Assembly (NCBI GenBank): GCA_903929895.1
Contig: CAIYWM010000376.1
Coordinates: forward strand, 1-16,894
DNA length: 16,894 bases
DNA from: an uncultured Alphaproteobacteria bacterium
Lineage (GTDB): Bacteria > Pseudomonadota > Alphaproteobacteria > Reyranellales > Reyranellaceae
Reading direction: 5' to 3'
Under the pieces are notes generated by a model. That model ran no database searches. It was not told where the DNA came from and worked only from the letters and a program-made list of their open reading frames with translations. How positions within the stretch are numbered: the first letter of the stretch is position 1; the number at the start of each line of letters is the position of its first letter. Shown here one piece after another: positions 14,157 to 16,894 of the stretch. A program made the translations under genes and the position numbers.

Positions 14157-15289
14157 TGACGCCGAATCTGGATTTCTCGATTTCATCCCCGAAAGTCGAT
14201 CATTGCGCGCTGCGAGCAGAGGTAAGGGCCTTTCTGGCCCAGGCCTTGCCCCGCGGCTGGTCTGCTGGAGAACGCGCCCGCAGCTGGTCTGGATTTGATG
14301 CCGACTTCAGCCGCGCCCTTGGTCGGGCTGGATATATCGGCATGACGCTGCCCACGGAGTATGGAGGCCATGGTCGAGGCGCGATGGAAAGACATGTAGT
14401 AGTTGAAGAATTGCTGGCGGCCGGCGCACCCGTCGCCGCCCACTGGATTGCAGACCGTCAAAGCGCTCAGATGATCTTGCACAACGGCACCGAGGAACAG
14501 CGCCGCACTATCCTTCCCGGCATCGCGGCAGGCGAGGTGTATTTCTGCATAGGGATGAGCGAACCCGACAGCGGATCTGATTTGGCCTCGATTCGCATGC
14601 GCGCCGAACGCCTGCCTTCGGGGGGCTGGCGGCTGAATGGGACCAAGCTCTGGACCACCTATGCCCATGCTTCCCACTACATGATCTGCCTTTGCCGCAC
14701 TGGCCTATCCGACGAGCGCCATGGCGGAATGAGTCAGTTCCTGATTGATCTGGCCCTGCCCGGTATCGAGATTCGTCCCGTGCTGGACATAGCCGGCGAG
14801 CACCATTTCAATGAAGTGCATTTTGACGGGGTGGACCTGCCCGACTCTGCAGTTCTGGGTCAGGAGGGAGATGGCTGGGCGCAGGTCCTGTCGGAACTTG
14901 CATTCGAGCGGTCAGGCCCGGAACGCTTTCTTTCATCATTTGCACTTTTTGAAGAGATGGCCCGGCTTGCACCACCAACGGGCGATGCAGCGATAGGTCG
15001 GTTGGCGGCGCATGTGATGGTACTTCGCCACATGTCGCAGTCAGTAGCCGGGCGGCTGGAACAAGGCGAAAAGCCCGATCTGCATGCTGCGATCGTTAAG
15101 GATCTGGGGGCCATCCTGGAACAGGAAATTCCTGAACGGTCACGCGAGGTGGTGGACCCCGCCCTTGCCGATGCCGCCTACACCGCCACATACGCGCGAC
15201 TGCGTCAGGCAGCTCCAAGCTTTTCCCTGCGTGGTGGCACGCGCGAAGTACTGCGCAGCATCATCTCGCGCAGCCTGGGTCTGAGATAG
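14156..15289 (+). CDS. acyl-CoA dehydrogenase, large subunit (second of a pair)
   Basis: A 377-residue acyl-CoA dehydrogenase. It has the N-terminal helical domain (PTEYGGHGRG near residue 66), the flavin/substrate strand segment CIGMSEPDSGSDLASIRMRA (131-150) with GTKLWTTYA (162-170), and a C-terminal LRGGTREVLRSIISRSLGL. In MCAD-type enzymes a catalytic glutamate precedes the last GT; here that position is glycine (RGGT). The base is therefore probably elsewhere, perhaps E251 in LAFERSGPER, where IVD/LCAD-type enzymes carry it. The ERxQFG motif is absent and is supplied by the preceding gene. The ATG overlaps that gene's TGA (TGATG at 14154-14158), so translation is coupled. An in-frame ATG at 14117 lies inside the upstream gene. 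Confidence 0.9.
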   Translation: MTPNLDFSISSPKVDHCALRAEVRAFLAQALPRGWSAGERARSWSGFDADFSRALGRAGYIGMTLPTEYGGHGRGAMERHVVVEELLAAGAPVAAHWIADRQSAQMILHNGTEEQRRTILPGIAAGEVYFCIGMSEPDSGSDLASIRMRAERLPSGGWRLNGTKLWTTYAHASHYMICLCRTGLSDERHGGMSQFLIDLALPGIEIRPVLDIAGEHHFNEVHFDGVDLPDSAVLGQEGDGWAQVLSELAFERSGPERFLSSFALFEEMARLAPPTGDAAIGRLAAHVMVLRHMSQSVAGRLEQGEKPDLHAAIVKDLGAILEQEIPERSREVVDPALADAAYTATYARLRQAAPSFSLRGGTREVLRSIISRSLGLR

Positions 15290-15297
15290 GAGGTCTG

Positions 15298-16089
15298 ATG
15301 TCACTTGTCCTTTCCGAAAAAGATGCCGACGGCATCGTAACCCTGACGTTGAACGATCCGGCAACACTCAATGCGATTTCAGATCTACCGATGATCGAAG
15401 CACTGCTGGCGTCGATGGCGGCAGCCGAGGCGGATCCCGCCGCACGGGTCATCGTCTTGACCGGAGCAGGGAGCGCCTTTTCCGCCGGAGGGAATATAAA
15501 GGCGATGGCCGCTGGACAGGGGTTGGTCGACGACATTCCCGCCCGGACCCGCCGCAATTACAAGGCCGGGATTCAGCGCTTGCCGCTGGCCTTCGAAGCA
15601 CTGGAACTACCGGTCATCGCCGCAGTGAACGGGCCGGCCATTGGCGCAGGCTGCGATCTGGCCACGATGTGCGATATTCGCATCGCTGGACAAGCAGCCC
15701 GCTTTGCTGAAAGTTTCGTGCGGCTGGGCATCGTACCGGGCGATGGCGGAGCTTGGCTGCTGCCACGCGTAGTGGGCTTTGCCAAGGCAAGCGAAATGGC
15801 CCTAACCGGTGAAATGATCGATGCAGCCGAGGCACAGCATTTCGGCCTCGTCTCGCGCGTTGTGGCGGACGCCGATCTGATGGCCACAGCACAGGGCATT
15901 GCCCGCCGCATCGCGGCCCATCCCCCGGAGGCCATTCGCATGACCCGCCGCCTTCTTCGGCAGGCGTGGAACAATTCCCTGCCCGCCGTGCTGGAGATGT
16001 CTGCCGCGATGCAGGCCATCGCACATCACACAGAAGACTATTCTTCAGCCCTGGCAAGAGTGATTAGCGCAACTGGACGCCGCACATGA
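15298..16089 (+). CDS. enoyl-CoA hydratase/isomerase family protein
   Basis: A 263-residue crotonase-fold protein of standard length. The oxyanion-hole segments are FSAGGNIKAM (61-70) and NGPAIGAGCDLATMCDIRIA (111-130). At the hydratase Glu144 position there is D120 (GCDLA), and the Glu164 region reads FAESFVRLGIVPGDGGAWLL, with E138 two positions off and D149 nearby. It may therefore be a hydratase with altered residues, a delta-isomerase like PaaG, or a ring or C-C hydrolase; a standard hydratase mechanism is not assured. It follows the dehydrogenase pair by eight bases, with TAGGAGG spanning the previous stop and serving as its ribosome site. It presumably acts on the enoyl-CoA made by that pair. 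Confidence 0.9.
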   Translation: MSLVLSEKDADGIVTLTLNDPATLNAISDLPMIEALLASMAAAEADPAARVIVLTGAGSAFSAGGNIKAMAAGQGLVDDIPARTRRNYKAGIQRLPLAFEALELPVIAAVNGPAIGAGCDLATMCDIRIAGQAARFAESFVRLGIVPGDGGAWLLPRVVGFAKASEMALTGEMIDAAEAQHFGLVSRVVADADLMATAQGIARRIAAHPPEAIRMTRRLLRQAWNNSLPAVLEMSAAMQAIAHHTEDYSSALARVISATGRRT

Positions 16090-16894
16090 CCAGTGGGGTT
16101 TCCGGTCCGCTGTCCGGGTTGAAGGTGCTGGATCTGAGCCGGGTGCTGGCTGGTCCTTGGGCGACGCAGATCCTTGGTGATCTTGGTGCCGATGTGGTGA
16201 AGGTGGAACGACCCGGCGTGGGCGACGACACCCGCGCTTGGGGGCCGCCTTGGCTCGACGGGGCCGATGGCGCATCGGCTTATTATTTGGCCGCCAACCG
16301 CAACAAGCGTTCCATCGCCATCGACATGGCCCATCCAGACGGTGCGGCCCTGGTACGGGAGCTGGCTAGCAGCGCCGATATCCTAGTGGAAAACTACAAG
16401 GTTGGTGGACTGGCGCGCTATGGCCTTGACTGGGAAAACCTAAAGGCCGTGAACCCCCGGCTGATCTATTGTTCTGTGACTGGCTTTGGACAGGATGGCC
16501 CCTATGCGCCACGTGGAGGCTATGATTTTCTAATCCAGGGCATGGGCGGTCTGATGAGCGTGACAGGGCCTGCCGGGGGCGAGCCGACCAAGGTGGGCGT
16601 CCCAGTGATCGACCTTTTAACCGGGCTTTATGCCGTAATCGGCATTCAGGCTGCTTTGCGTCATCGCGAAGCGACGGGAGAAGGCCAACATATCGACTGC
16701 GCGTTGCTGGATACCGCAGTGGCAATTCTAGCGAATCAGGGGATGAACCATCTCGTCGGCGGGCTCAACCCGGAACCGATGGGAAACGGGCATCCAAACG
16801 TGGTTCCGTATCGCACTTTTGCAGCGGCTGATGGGCATCTGATCGTGGCCGCAGGCAATGACGGACAGTTCCGTGCGCTATGCACTTTGCTCGG
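16086..16894 (+). CDS. family III CoA-transferase (CaiB/BaiF type), cut by window end
   Basis: The first 269 codons of a CaiB/BaiF CoA-transferase (about 400 residues when complete); the 3' end lies outside the window. PLSGLKVLDLSRVLAGPWAT (8-27), LGDLGADVVKVERPGVGDDT (30-49), NRNKRSIAIDM and YCSVTGFGQDGPYAPRGGYD (128-147) are family hallmarks. D176 in VGVPVIDLLTG is at the position of the catalytic aspartate that forms the acyl-enzyme anhydride in formyl-CoA transferase. The ATG overlaps the TGA of the enoyl-CoA hydratase gene (ATGA at 16086-16089), so translation is coupled. It probably activates the pathway acid by moving CoA from a donor such as succinyl-CoA; the acid itself is unknown. 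Confidence 0.93.
   Translation, partial: MTSGVSGPLSGLKVLDLSRVLAGPWATQILGDLGADVVKVERPGVGDDTRAWGPPWLDGADGASAYYLAANRNKRSIAIDMAHPDGAALVRELASSADILVENYKVGGLARYGLDWENLKAVNPRLIYCSVTGFGQDGPYAPRGGYDFLIQGMGGLMSVTGPAGGEPTKVGVPVIDLLTGLYAVIGIQAALRHREATGEGQHIDCALLDTAVAILANQGMNHLVGGLNPEPMGNGHPNVVPYRTFAAADGHLIVAAGNDGQFRALCTLL

Overview
The window looks like GC-rich alphaproteobacterial DNA, with Rhodobacterales- or Sphingomonadales-like protein families. This is a judgement from protein character only; no rRNA or other marker gene is present. It carries two catabolic gene clusters that diverge from a damaged intergenic region at about 12.5-13.16 kb, plus an IclR-type regulator at the left edge. There are no tRNA or rRNA genes, CRISPR arrays or intact insertion sequences.

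Left edge (1-1148): an IclR/MhpR-like regulator on the + strand (49-843), then about 300 bases with no convincing gene.

Main block (12479 down to 1149, all on the minus strand, apparently one operon of about 11.3 kb). In transcription order: a TorT-like periplasmic binding protein; a large protein fusing a double ABC ATPase to a membrane permease; a second permease; hydantoinase/oxoprolinase subunits HyuA and HyuB; a deleted EamA-type transporter remnant; a truncated class IV aminotransferase remnant; a class III PLP enzyme of the ETNPPL/PHYKPL (phospho-lyase) type; and an APH/homoserine-kinase-type kinase. Several junctions are translationally coupled (ATGA, GTGA or short overlaps). The simplest reading is a cassette that imports a small nitrogen compound, opens an amide or lactam-like bond with ATP (HyuAB), and handles an amino-alcohol or amino-acid product by phosphorylation followed by PLP-dependent elimination or transamination. 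The substrate cannot be read from sequence.

Intergenic region (12480-13157): three inverted repeats upstream of the TorT-like gene, a dead TPR-protein gene with three in-frame stops, a pair of imperfect inverted repeats around that dead gene, and a promoter with a dense cluster of TGAAAT half-sites just before the right-hand operon.

Right block (13158 to the end, + strand): two small acyl-CoA dehydrogenase subunits with complementary motifs (probably one heteromeric enzyme), an enoyl-CoA hydratase/isomerase and a family III CoA-transferase cut by the window edge. Together these form a tightly coupled CoA-thioester degradation operon. By eye the main block is more GC-rich than the two ends, so the window may be a mosaic.
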